DNA of 23,342 nucleotides from Chromera velia (Eukaryota > Sar > Chromeraceae), in assembly GCA_018398765.1 (NCBI GenBank), contig JAHBMJ010005873.1:34515-57856 (forward strand), written 5' to 3'. The translations under genes were made by a program, and so were the position numbers. Positions within the stretch are counted from its first letter, which is position 1. The number at the start of each line of letters is the position of its first letter. Positions 1 through 8,983 of this stretch are shown piece after piece. Under the pieces are notes generated by a model. The model had not been told where the DNA came from and ran no database searches. It saw only the letters and a list, made by a program, of their open reading frames with translations.

Positions 1-409
1 TCTGTCTGTCTTCCTATCTGTGTATCTGTCTGTCTTCCTATCTGTGTATCTTTCTGTTTTTCTATCTGTGTATCTGTCTGTCTTCCTGTCTGTCTGTCTT
101 CCTATCTGTGTATCTGTCTGTCTTCCTATCTGTGTACCTGTCTGTCCGCCTGTCTGTCTGCCTGCCTGTCTGTCTGTCTATCTGTCTGCCTGTCTGTCTG
201 TCTGTCCGCCTGTCTGTCTGTCTGTCTGCCTGCCTGTCTGTCTGTCCGCCTGTCTGTCTGTCTGCCTGTCTGTCTACCTGCCTGTCTGCCTGTCTGTCTA
301 CCTGCCTGTCTGCATGCCTGTCTGTTCGCCTGTCTGCCTGCCTGTCTGTCTGTCCTCCCTGTCTGTATGTCTATCTGTCCGTCTGCCTGTCCGTCTGTCT
401 CTCTGTGTG

Positions 410-444
<35 letters not shown>

Positions 445-1275
445 GTGTCTGTCTGTCTGTCTGTCTGTGTGTGTCTGTCTGTATGTATGTCTATCTGTCC
501 GTGTGTCTGTCTGTGTGTCTGTCTGTCTGCCTGCCTGTCTGTCTGTCTTCCTGTCTACCTGCCTGTCTGCCTGCCCGTCTCCCTGCCTGCCTGTATGTCT
601 TCCTATCTGTGTATCTTTCTGTTTTGCTATCTGTGTCTCTGGCTGTCTTCCTATCCTAGCTTCCTATCTGTGTATCTGTCTGTCTTCCTGTCTGTCTGTC
701 TTCCTATCTGTGTATCTGTCTGTCTTCCTATCTGTGTATCTGTCTGTCTTCCTATCTGTGTGTCTGTCTGCATGTCTTCCTATCTGTGTATCTGTCCGTC
801 TTCCTATCTGTGTATCTGTCTGTCTTCCTATCTGTGTATCTTTCTGTTTTTCTATCTGTGTATCTGTCTGTCTTCCTGTCTGTCTGTCTTCCTATCTGTG
901 TATCTGTCTGTCTTCCTATCTGTGTATCTGTCTGTCTTCATATCTGTGTGTCTGTCTGTATGTCTTCCTATCTGTGTATCTGTCCGTCTTCCTATCTGTG
1001 TATCTGTCTGTCTTCCTATCTGTGTATCTTTCTGTTTTTCTATCTGTGTATCTGTCTGTCTTCCTGTCTGTCTGTCTTCCTATCTGTGTATCTGTCTGTC
1101 TTCCTATCTGTGTATCTGTCTGTCTTCCTATCTGTGTGTCTGTCTGTCTTCCTATCTGTGTATTTGTCTGTCTTCCTATCTGTGTATCTGTCTGTCTTCC
1201 TATCTGTGTATCTGTCTGTCTTCCTATCTGTGTATCTGTCTGTCTTCCTACCTGTGTATCTGTCTGTCTTCCTAT
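1..1275. repeat. CTGT/CTAT tetranucleotide satellite with 24-bp and higher-order units
   Basis: The stretch is built almost only from CTGT, CTAT, CTTC and CCTG words. From about 600 on it resolves into a 24-bp unit of the form tcttcctatctgtgta plus tctgtctg. A longer block that includes the variant tttctgtttttctatc recurs near 47, 838 and 1026, so there is a higher-order period of about 188 bp between the last two. All long open frames here read as monotonous Cys-Leu-Ser-Val repeats and exist because the repeat has no stop codons, not because of coding. The array ends abruptly at about 1275, where unique sequence begins. Confidence 0.97.
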
Positions 1276-1391
1276 CTACGGACGCAGTTGGACGGCCGTT
1301 CTCGCAGTTGGAGGGTGCGCATACAAGGAAAGAAAGAGGCAGAGGCAGGAAGGGGCAAAGATTGAAGTCAGAGAGGTCCACCGATCCTCTT

Positions 1392-1528
1392 CTCAAGAGA
1401 GAGACAATGAATGATGCTACACGACGATGCATTTATTCAAACAATCCAAAATAATCCAAAATAATTCAAAATAATCCAAAATGATGGGACTCCTCAAGAG
1501 AGACAATGAATGAATGATGCTACACGAC
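1392..1528. repeat. Direct duplication (34/36 bp) around a 67-bp AT-rich filler
   Basis: The motif ctcaagagag...gatgctacacgac occurs at 1392-1425 and again at 1493-1528. The copies differ only by slippage of GA and of the 4-mer tgaa. The filler at 1426-1492 contains four near-copies of aatccaaaat. No gene is visible around it. Confidence 0.85.
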
Positions 1529-1667
1529 AAAAACAACAGAAGGGCAAGGAAGGGAAAAGGAGGGCAGGAAGGCAGGGAAACACAGGGAGGGAGGGCCCTG
1601 CAGCGACCGACTGACCGACCACAGAGCTAAGGGCCCCTCCAGGATTTATGAGGGCGAAGAGCATCGC

Positions 1668-1811
1668 TGTGGTTCCCTCCTGCAGGCAGATTGCAGGCAG
1701 GCAGGCAGGCATGTTCATTATGCATGTTATTATATTAATATATGTATGTGTGTGATATGTATAATTATTATTATGTGGTTCCCTCCTGCAGGCACACAGG
1801 CAGGCAGGCAG
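1668..1811. repeat. Direct duplication around an AT-rich filler
   Basis: The 21-mer beginning tgtggttccctcctgcag is present at 1668-1688 and 1774-1794. Each copy is followed by a CAGG tetranucleotide run. The intervening filler (about 1711-1773) is almost entirely A/T with alternating TATG words. It has the same layout as the other duplication-plus-filler structures in the window. Confidence 0.75.
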
Positions 1812-2335
1812 GACGCATTATTGGTTGTTCTCGATGGAACATGCGCAAAATTTACTCTCGCGCAAGAAAAACAGAGCTTCTTCTCTCCGGTCTCGTTTTT
1901 GTTTTCTTATTTTCACCAGCAGGCAGCAAGACAAGCAAAAACATTGAATGAGAGACAGAACGAATAAACAAACAAACAAACGAAAGACCGAAGGAAGGAA
2001 GGAAGGAAGGAAGGAAGGACAGAAAGAAAGACAGAACGACAGAACGACAGAAAGAGAGAGAGAGAAAGAAGCGGAATCCGACCATCAACATATCCAGCTC
2101 TAGATAGCGCAAGGAAGGCACACAGGCAAGCGACAGACCGTATGTTCTTCTTTTTTCCTTTCTCTTCTTTTCCTTTCGCACATCAAAAAACGAAACATAA
2201 AAAAGAAAACAAAAACAAACGCAAAACAAAATCAGACAGGCAAGCAACAGACAGACAGGGAGAGAAGCAACTTGAAGTCCGCCCCCCTCCCACTCACCCG
2301 CGCAGCCCCTTCACAAGAATGAATCAATGCATACG

Positions 2336-2366
<31 letters not shown>

Positions 2367-2830
2367 ACACGAAAGAATAATGCGGACCGACTGACCGACT
2401 GGCCAGCCGAGTGAGATGAGGCCTCTGAGAAAGACCTCTTTGACCCCCCCGTTCTCCCTCCCGCACTTCGGTTCGACGCCTTCCTGCATGCTCGAAGAAG
2501 CGATCGAGGCATGTCGTTGGTGAAAGGAAAGGAAGGGAAAGAGACGATCAATTGTTATGGAGCCAGCCCTTTTGGTTGCCTTCCTTATTCATTTGCTCGT
2601 TCGTTCGTTTGTGGTGACGTGCAGGGAGGGAGTGATTGAAGAGAAAGTTCTTTCGAATACAGTGAAACGTCAACGGACATACAGGCCCGCCTGTATCACC
2701 TTCTTGAATCTCGACAGACAGGCAAACAGATGTCGACAGACGTCATCGTTCCTTTCTTTTCTTTTCTTTTCTTTTTCTCTTCCGTTCTACACACAGAGAA
2801 AAACTATACTGACAGACTGGTGGGTATATT
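1812..2830. other. No gene recognised; microsatellites and purine/pyrimidine tracts
   Basis: The region holds a GGAA run (1990-2020), AG-rich tracts, a CA/CG alternating tract (2336-2370) and scattered CAGA words. Open frames here are short and of low complexity. I see no splice-consistent exon chain and no RNA gene. Confidence 0.5.
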
Positions 2831-2909
2831 CTTCTTTTTTCTTTTTGTTCTTCTTCCTGACAGACAGACTTCTTCTTTTTTCTTTTTGTTCTTCTTCCTG
2901 ACAGACAGA
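2831..2909. repeat. Tandem duplication of a 38-bp pyrimidine/CAGA unit
   Basis: A 38-bp segment starting cttcttttttctttttg and ending cctgacagacaga is present at 2831-2868 and again, identical, at 2872-2909 (period 41). It joins a polypyrimidine tract to a CAGA tract, so each copy looks like a 3' splice-site tract. No exon follows. Confidence 0.9.
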
Positions 2910-3185
2910 CAGATAGCCGGACAGACAGAGTACGAGAGAGACATAATTGGGGGAGCGGCGCGGATAATTGAGCAGAGAGTCAGCAGAGAAGAGAAAACAC
3001 GTGCAGCTCATCGACAAACTAGATATGAGGAGAGAGGGGACGTGCACAGCAAAAGCATGTATGGCTGGGAAAGAGGGTCCTCAGAGATCGATCGCGCAAC
3101 TGATTGATTGACTGGATAATCGATCAACCCTCATGCTCATGTACCACATTGACTCCCCCAATCACCCACTCACTCACTCACTCAC

Positions 3186-3489
3186 TCATTCATTCTGACT
3201 GACTAACTCTGAGACATCTTCTGGATTTGTGCGGATGGGCGGCGGTCGCATTCCTCCTTTCCCTTCCGCCCTCTTCCTTCCTGCGCCTCCTCGCCCCCCC
3301 TCCCCTTTCCCTTGCCCTTGCCCAAGTTGCCCCTCTAGCGGGGAGGAATAGGAGACTGCTCCTCCTCCTCTTCCTGCTGTTGCCCCAGCAGAGCTCGCAG
3401 AAGCGCCACTTGGGGAAGACCAACACTTCTTCACCTTCGAATGTGCCGCCTGCTTCGCTCGCTGAAGGGCAGGCAGCCCCGTATTCAGG
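3186..3489 (-). CDS. Candidate terminal exon of an unidentified minus-strand gene
   Basis: Reading on the minus strand, a GTGCAG acceptor at 3495-3490 opens an exon that starts with one base completing a codon and then runs 101 codons to TGA at 3186. The peptide is Ser/Gly/Lys-rich with a basic start (LPALQRAKQAAHSKVKKC) and ends NPEDVSELVSQNE. Its entry phase matches exactly the exit phase of the candidate exon 4266-4163. The tail lies beside a tagtcagtcag word, which resembles donors used elsewhere in the window, so the exon could be spliced on instead of ending here. No family is recognised. Low-complexity content makes chance openness possible. Confidence 0.4.
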
Positions 3490-3519
3490 CTGCACCGACA
3501 CGCACATATGCATGCATGG

Positions 3520-3529
3520 ATACACACAC

Positions 3530-3568
<39 letters not shown>

Positions 3569-3747
3569 GATACACAGGGACACACACAAGATTGCATAGA
3601 GGGAGGAGAGGGAGAGGGAGACGGAAAGGGGGGGCAGAGGGGGGCAGAAGGAGGGGAGAAGGAGGGGAGAAGGAGGGGAAAAGGAGGGGAGGGGGAGAGG
3701 GAACAACAGGACGATCGAGCAAGCCATATGACACACTCAGACACACA

Positions 3748-3789
<42 letters not shown>

Positions 3790-3790
3790 A
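3520..3790. repeat. CA, GGAGGGGAGAA and GA microsatellite cluster
   Basis: A (CA)n tract at about 3524-3565 is followed by purine repeats built on ggaggggagaa (3640-3690). A second (CA)n tract at about 3735-3765 runs directly into (GA)n and then CATT repeats. This is non-coding in appearance on both strands. Confidence 0.9.
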
Positions 3791-4140
3791 GGCATTCATT
3801 CATTCATTCTGAGGGCGGTAACGAGACCCACTCATTGATCGATGGATTTACTGATCGACTCACTGACTGGTTCGTTCATACGCTGGTTGAGCGATCGATC
3901 AGCTGACTGATGGATGGATGGATGGATGCATCGATCGACTGCATGGAGGCAGAGAAGAGGCAGACATGACTGACTAATTGAATGATACACTGACAGGCGA
4001 ATGTTTGAGTGAGTGAGTGAGTGAATGAATGAATGAATTGCTTAAATCTCGAATGACGAGTTTTGGAGTTCCAGACCCATGCATAGGTTTTCCTGACTGA
4101 CTGACTGACTGCTGAAGTGTATGGTTGATTGGATGAATGA
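3791..4140. other. No gene; tetranucleotide-rich spacer
   Basis: The sequence is dominated by ATCG/GATC, TGGA, GAGT, GAAT and TGAC tetranucleotide words. I see no coding exon or RNA gene. Confidence 0.5.
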
Positions 4141-4162
4141 TCGAAAAAATTGACGCACGCAC

Positions 4163-4266
4163 TTGTTTCTGCCCAAAGGCAACGGCGGCTTCTGCGCTGA
4201 GACTTTCAAAGAAGCTTTGGGGGGGGGCGGCTGGGACGCCGTCACTGAAGATGATGATGAGGCTGT
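4163..4266 (-). CDS. Candidate internal exon, Ser/Pro-rich
   Basis: On the minus strand a CTTGCAG acceptor precedes 4266, and a GTGCGTGCG donor follows 4163. The exon is 104 nt, phase 0 in and phase 2 out, and encodes a Ser run followed by Pro and Lys/Pro segments (TASSSSSVTASQPPPPK, then SAQKPPLPLGRN). The outgoing phase fits the acceptor of the exon at 3489. The donor has the tetranucleotide-repeat form seen at well-supported donors in this window. Product unknown; it is probably a disordered region. Confidence 0.4.
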
Positions 4267-4303
4267 CTGCAAGCATGAAGGAAGGAAGAACGGTTCAAAA
4301 CAT

Positions 4304-4429
4304 GCATGCTCTCAATCAAGTGCAGGCAGACAGAGGTTTATTCATTTTTTTTTTTCATACAGAGAAAAAGAATTCTGTATGAAAGTAAACGCATGCTCTC
4401 AATCAAGTGCAGGCAGACAGAGGTTTATT
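4304..4429. repeat. Perfect 39-bp direct duplication flanking a palindromic filler
   Basis: The 39-bp sequence starting gcatgctctcaatcaag and ending ggtttatt is identical at 4304-4342 and 4391-4429 (period 87). The 48-bp filler between them shares its core with the filler at 20005-20076, but the duplicated flanks are unrelated. The duplication is therefore local to each insertion site. Confidence 0.95.
4343..4390. mobile_element. Palindromic mini-insert, shortened version
   Basis: The insert carries TTTCATACAG (4353-4362) and its exact reverse complement CTGTATGAAA (4375-4384) around a 12-nt loop. From 4364 to 4395 it is identical for 32 bp to 20043-20074. Compared with that copy it lacks most of the left palindrome arm and the centre. 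It has no coding capacity. Calling it mobile is inference from two copies in unrelated contexts, each with its own long flanking duplication. Confidence 0.55.
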
Positions 4430-4460
4430 TTTTCTTTCTGTGTCCCGCCTCGCATTCCTT

Positions 4461-4606
4461 TGCTCTCTCTATCTCCATGCACTTGGCCGTGCTCCTCTCT
4501 CATCAGTCTCTGTATCATCTTTCTGTCTGTATCGCTTTTATTTATTTTTTTATTTCTCTGTATTGGTGTCTGCTCTCTCTATCTCCATGCACTCGGCCGT
4601 GCTCCT
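4461..4606. repeat. 36-bp direct duplication around a 74-bp filler
   Basis: The unit starting tgctctctctatctccatgc occurs at 4461-4496 and 4571-4606 with one mismatch (cttgg/ctcgg). The T-rich filler lies at 4497-4570. The structure matches the other duplication-plus-filler loci, without a shared filler sequence. Confidence 0.9.
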
Positions 4607-4856
4607 TCGATCCTGCGTGAATATCTCTCTCTCTCTCTCTCTCTCACCTTGACCGACCGACCTTCGTGTTCTCCTTATTGTCCTTCTCCTCTAACTTGAG
4701 CATTTTGATTCCTTCTGTAATAGCCCCCACGCCGCCATTCTGTTTCTGCGGAGGGGGCGCCTGCAGGTGAGCAGGCAGGCAGGCAGGCAGGCAGGCGTGT
4801 GCGCATCGAATTTGAATGAGTACTCGTCAGCATGGGTGTTCAATCAGGAATCCAAG

Positions 4857-5805
4857 CAGACTATATGTTTCTTCTTTTCCCTCTATTTCTTCAGACAGAC
4901 TATATGTTTCTTCTTCTTCTCCCTCCTTTTCTTTATGAACACAACAGACAAAAAGAAAGAAAGAACAAAGACAAAAGAACAGCACCAACAATCAAACAAC
5001 GTGGGCAGGGGGCCCGAAAGGTGAGAGTTAAGCGCCCCTTGCCTCTCCACCTCCCGACAGACTTTCACGTGATCACTGGTTTCACACGCTACTCCTCTGC
5101 TGCTTCCACTCAAGACAAGAAAGAGAAGATAAGAAGACAAGACAAAAAAATTCAAAAAACAAAAAACAAAAAAAGAAAAAAAGAAACAGAACTGCACGCG
5201 GGGACCGGCACCGTCATGGTCTTTAGACAGGGGTGGGGGGGTGGGGGGGCGTCCCTGCGGAGGGGGATTCTTCTGATGCTGTGTCTTCGTATCTTGCGGA
5301 AGGACTCTTTCGGCGGTAACGAAACTCTCAAAGTCCCATACCGAAAGAGCGACGGTGCTGGTGGGGCCGAAAACCTTCTCCAGAACCTCTTCTCTCTCTC
5401 AGGATTCCTGTTCTGAAGGGGACGGGTTTTGATGCTCTTGGTCATGCGTGGAAGCTCGGTGGGGGATGTCGCTAGAAGCAGAAGCAGAAGCCGAAGCGGA
5501 ATTGGGTGCTGCGGCTGGGGCGGAGACGGGGGCTGGCATGGGATCGGGGGCGGCGGCTGCATTTGGCTCTGGCTCGTTCTCTTCTGTTCGGTGCAGCCTT
5601 CTTGATTTTCCTGGTGACGACCTTCTCCAGGGGGGTTGCGATAATCGTGGGGCTTCAGGGGGAGGGTCTTCGGAGGGAGCCGGAGGATTCGGCAATGCTG
5701 CTGCTATAGCTGAGGAGGAGGAGGAGGACGACGAAGAGGAGGAAGAAGAAGAGGGAAGGGAGGGATCGGGGAGGGGAGGGTTCGGGTCCAGACAGACAGA
5801 CAGAC

Positions 5806-5840
<35 letters not shown>

Positions 5841-5900
5841 CATCAGACAGACTATATGTTTCTTCTTCTCCCTTCTTTTCTTCATGAACAGACTATATCG
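4857..5900. repeat. Dispersed repeat cagactatatgtttcttctt (three full copies, one partial)
   Basis: The 20-mer cagactatatgtttcttctt is found at 4857-4876, 4896-4915 and 5848-5867, with a truncated copy at 5889-5898. The second and third copies stay similar for about 50 bp up to a tgaaca word (near 4942 and 5889). Each is preceded by CAGA repeats and followed by a pyrimidine tract. Coordinates span the outer copies; the sequence between is not repeat. Confidence 0.8.
5206..5708 (-). CDS. Proline/alanine-rich candidate coding block with an in-frame TGA
   Basis: On the minus strand a long pyrimidine tract ending CCTCAG (to 5709) is followed by an open frame rich in Pro, Ser and Ala (starting ALPNPPAPSEDPPPEAPR) that stops at a TGA ending at 5399. 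The same frame continues past the TGA with a more ordinary peptide (EEVLEKVFGPTSTVALSVWD, then FESFVTAERVLPQDTK) to about 5206. The two parts may be separate exons with a small intron over the TGA, or the second may be spurious. It could belong to the same minus-strand gene as 6252-6532, but I could not close the phases. No family is recognised. Confidence 0.3.
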
Positions 5901-6085
5901 TCTTTTCTTCACTTCACTTTTTCCGAATCGCTTCCTTTCTTTCGGACAGACAGGCAGACAGACAGACAGACACACAAACAAGCAGACACAGACAGACAGA
6001 CACAGACGAACAAACAGAGCCTTCCCTTCATTCTCTTCTGTTTTCTTCTTTGAACAGACAGACAGACAGACAGAGAGACATCAGA
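5780..6085. repeat. CAGA/GA microsatellite stretches
   Basis: Runs of cagacaga and gagagaga at 5790-5840, 5945-6010 and 6050-6090 alternate with pyrimidine-rich pieces. Frames through them are low-complexity and not credible as coding. Confidence 0.9.
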
Positions 6086-6251
6086 CAGACAGCGATGGAT
6101 CCGATCCTTAAGTAAGGCCGATCGATGGGTGATCACTACGCCTTGCCCGATCATTTTGCGACTTGCTAGATGCTTGCCCGACTCCCCACATGCACTCAAT
6201 TGATCAATCAATCGTGCGCGTGCATACCCACCCGTGCACCCACCCCCTCAC

Positions 6252-6532
6252 CTTCACGCGCCTCGACAAAGAAGAAAAAGAAGAAGCAGGTCGCTGTGTC
6301 GTCGTCGAGGAGGTCTCCTGCTGCGGCAGCTGGGCGAGAAGGAAGTTCTCTTTCTTCGTCAGCTCCATGTCCTGGAGCACCCTCTGCTCGGGTGTGGCGC
6401 TCGCCCAATGGCCCTCCCCCTTCTTGACCTCCTCCTTCTCCTCCCGCACTTTCTTGAGCTCATCCTCGATCGAATACGAAGAAGTATTCTCATGGACGTG
6501 CCGTTTCTTCGTCTCGTTCGACAGAGCCCACT
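6252..6532 (-). CDS. Candidate internal exon of an unidentified coiled-coil protein
   Basis: On the minus strand a GTGCAG acceptor precedes 6532, and a GTGAGG donor follows 6252. The 281-nt exon (two bases plus 93 codons) encodes a charged, helix-forming stretch containing YSIEDELKKVREEKEEVKKG and then ATPEQRVLQDMELTKKENFL, ending in a Ser/Thr-rich tail. The composition is far less repetitive than its surroundings and there are no stops, so I consider it a real exon. The phase at its 3' end is 0. The charged Lys/Glu segment suggests a coiled coil; I do not recognise the family. Upstream exons would lie beyond 6540 and were not found with confidence. It may be part of the same gene as 4163-4266 and 3186-3489. 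Confidence 0.55.
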
Positions 6533-6569
6533 CTGCACCACGCACACGCAATCAGCAACCACTGCAGAA

Positions 6570-6930
6570 CCCTCTGACTCACTCACTGGCTCACTGACTG
6601 AAAAACTGACTGAATGACACACTGACTGACTGACTGATTGACAGACACACAGACTGACTGACTCACTGACTGACTAAGCCTGACTGGCTAAGTGACTGAT
6701 ACACAGACTCACAGACACACTTACTGACTGGCTGACTGACTCACAGACATACAGACTCACACAGTGACTGACTTGCTGACTGATACACTGACTCAAACAC
6801 TGACTGACTGACTGACTTGAGTGAGTAAGTGAGTCAGTGTGTCGGTCAGTCAATCAGCCGAAAGACTGAGTGGCTCACTGACTCACCAACTCACTGACTG
6901 ACTGCCTGATTGACTGTCAGTCACTGACCG
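6570..6930. repeat. TGAC tetranucleotide repeat region
   Basis: The region is dominated by imperfect ACTG/TGAC repeats with ACAC interruptions. The repeat phase flips to GAGT/CAGT near 6820-6860, so the two halves are partly complementary. No gene was seen. Confidence 0.93.
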
Positions 6931-7432
6931 GCAGGAGGAGGGGGATGGCTGCTGCCCTGCGGCTCCGCTGAGGGAGACTGGCTGCTGTGCATCGATCGAT
7001 TGACCGATCAATGGATGGATCATGAACAGGACAGATAGGGGGGGCGTCTCTCTGCCCGGCTGCCTGCATAATTTAAATGAGAGAAGAAAGACACCATCGA
7101 TCAACCGCATGGAAAGCTGAAAGGCATGATAACGGAAAGGAATAGAACGCCTGTCCACACGCACGGAAGCAAGGAACGAAGGAAATAAGGAGGGCAGGAA
7201 GGGAGGACACCCAAGGAAGAAAGAAGAAAGGAGGACTCCCTTGCAAGCACGAAAGCCGAGAGATTGACTGCTTCAAATGCACTCGTTCGATCAATCGAAC
7301 ACAAAAAAGGGAAGGAATCTGACTCGAACAGATTGAAGACTACACAAGCACACGATCCAGGATTCCAAACAAACGAAGTCGGGCAATAGTTTCTTCTGGC
7401 ATCTCTCTGAGTGTGATCAGCAGCAAACTGAC

Positions 7433-7559
7433 TTTTTTTTGTGCTTCTCTCCAGCGGCGGAGGACGCTGATTGCGAAGAACGTCCGGCTGGTCCCGTGTC
7501 TTCGCTCGTTCACAAAGTTCCTCTCGAGGAATCGCGTGCGTCTCCAGATGAGTGTGCAA
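7433..7559 (-). CDS. Weak candidate exon ending in a GTCAGT donor
   Basis: An open minus-strand frame (containing THAIPREELCERAKTRDQPD and VLRNQRPPPLE) runs to an A-run followed by a GTCAGT donor at 7432. The donor form matches others in the window. I found no convincing acceptor or start, and no homology is recognised. It might be an upstream exon of the minus-strand gene at 6532 and below. Confidence 0.18.
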
Positions 7560-7599
7560 TTTAATTCAAAGAGAAACCAAAGGGTCCAGCTCAGACTAC

Positions 7600-8298
7600 A
7601 ATAGAGCCTTCACGACGTCACATGCACAAACGCACGCACTGACGCACTATTGACGCACTGAGGCGGTCAGAGAGGAACAGAGCATGCACTCAAAAGCTAG
7701 CCCGGGCTATGCCCGGCGTCTCTTTTCTCGATCCGCTTCCCCGATCATGCTGATCGAATTGTCGTGGATATAAATATCCGTGCATGCATGAGTTGTTCCT
7801 GGTTTTCCATCTATTTTTCGAAAAAAATGTGACCAGACAGAAACTGAAGCTGTGAATTAAGTGCCAAAAAATGTCCAAAAACTCAAGTCGCAACAAAGCA
7901 CTCGTCCTATACAGTTGCATGAGAGTGCATGGGCCAAGTAACTAAATAATTGATTGTCCCACCATAGCATATTTGTTGAGTTGCGGAGCTGCCATCAGTG
8001 GAAAAACAAAATTACATTTCTGCACAGAATCTGCCATGCGGGGCCGTGTTTTTCCCTGCTTTTTTTTTTTTGCGCACAACTTTTCCAGAAATTCCAAATT
8101 CGCTTTCCGGGACATTTTGCGGGGCCACGGTGTGCTTCGTCAAAAAATGTCAAAAACATGGCGAGTGAGTTCCTGGGATGGCCAGACTATTTTTTCACAG
8201 TTCCGACGCACATTTTACACATGGGAGTTGCCGCTATATTTCCAAAGGGCCCTAAACGGGGGCCCTAAACGGGAAAAAAATGCGGCCGCGAGAAAAAA
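7600..8298. other. No gene recognised; possible degenerate element
   Basis: The stretch is unlike its neighbours in that it is nearly free of microsatellites. It has a perfect 12-bp palindrome TAGCCCGGGCTA (7698-7709), two related words near 7865 and 8140 (caaaaaatgtc followed by aaaaac), T- and A-homopolymers, and a 15-bp tandem ccctaaacgggg (8250-8275). Short open frames at 7954-8302 are not supported. It could be the remnant of a transposable element or a 5' flank of the ORF at 8299. Confidence 0.35.
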
Positions 8299-8955
8299 AT
8301 GATTTACGCCATCGAAAACAACAACTTCAGTTCACCCATGTTCACCCACCTAAGAAACTTGAGTTCACAACAGCAACCTGAACTCTCATTCAGCCCATTT
8401 GATCTGCTGATTCTGAGTCTGCTGATCGAAGCACCTGAGAATATCTTCTCATCTCGGATACGAAGCAACACAATTCTCGATCAATCCTCGAAAATGCGCT
8501 CCTTCTTTGCAAATCTCTTCAAAAACTGCCAGGTCCCTGCACTGGACGAAAATGAGGTGCAGGTGATCCGCCACTCCCGCCACCCCCGCTACGCCTCCCA
8601 CGTGGCTCAGGCGACCCACGACTCGCTCCTTTCTCAGGGGCGGGTCCAGGAAGCCGAGTCCGTGGTGAGTTCCCTCACCGTCCACGACCTCACCGGTCCT
8701 CCTCCCTCCACCACCGCCCCCCGCACCATCAACGCTTCCCTCCCTGGTCTCCCCCTTCGCTTCTGCGCGTCGATTCCGGCGGCAGATATAATTTATTCTG
8801 ACATGCCGGAGGAGGTGGACGGGGTTCCTCGTCCCCTGAAGGACTTGTATAGAGTTCCGTCCCCTCCGTCCCCTCCTCCTCCTCCTGCTCCTGTTGCCGA
8901 TGAGGACTTCTGGTGCCTCTTCGGCCAAGAGAACGAGGGATACTTCGTCCACTGA
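8299..8955 (+). CDS. Hypothetical protein, intronless, Pro-rich C-terminus
   Basis: This open frame has 218 codons from the first ATG, ending TGA at 8953-8955. A second ATG at 8494 (residue 66, followed by RSFFANLFKNC) would give 153 residues and may be the true start, because the first 65 residues are compositionally different (Ser/Leu/Gln-rich). The body has no repeats and mixes charged and hydrophobic residues (VQVIRHSRHPRYASHVAQA, then AADIIYSDMPEEVDGVPRPL). A run of Ser/Pro follows (SPPSPPPPPAPV) and then an aromatic/acidic C-terminus (DEDFWCLFGQENEGYFVH). There is no signal peptide and no recognised motif. An A-rich leader precedes it and a stem-loop follows the stop. It could be a stand-alone gene, a last exon, or an ORF from an unrecognised element. 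The third-position preference for C and G in the downstream half supports real coding. Confidence 0.5.
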   Translation: MIYAIENNNFSSPMFTHLRNLSSQQQPELSFSPFDLLILSLLIEAPENIFSSRIRSNTILDQSSKMRSFFANLFKNCQVPALDENEVQVIRHSRHPRYASHVAQATHDSLLSQGRVQEAESVVSSLTVHDLTGPPPSTTAPRTINASLPGLPLRFCASIPAADIIYSDMPEEVDGVPRPLKDLYRVPSPPSPPPPPAPVADEDFWCLFGQENEGYFVH

Positions 8956-8960
8956 AGAGG

Positions 8961-8983
8961 CAGGGTAGCGCGTTGCTGCCCTG
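8961..8983 (+). promoter_or_regulatory. Stem-loop immediately downstream of the stop codon
   Basis: cagggtagc (8961-8969) can pair with gctgccctg (8975-8983), nine pairs including one G-U, around the 5-nt loop gcgtt. It starts five bases after the TGA of the ORF at 8299-8955, so it would sit at the start of the 3' UTR. No U-run follows. Function unknown. Confidence 0.4.

Noticed and set aside
20..1414. Long open frames of Cys-Leu-Ser-Val repeats
   Set aside because: They are translations of a stop-free CTGT satellite, open in all three forward frames, with no normal amino-acid mix.
4143..4699. Plus-strand frame over the 4304-4606 duplications
   Set aside because: It is open only because of duplicated pyrimidine-rich sequence. 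The peptide is low-complexity and has no splice support.
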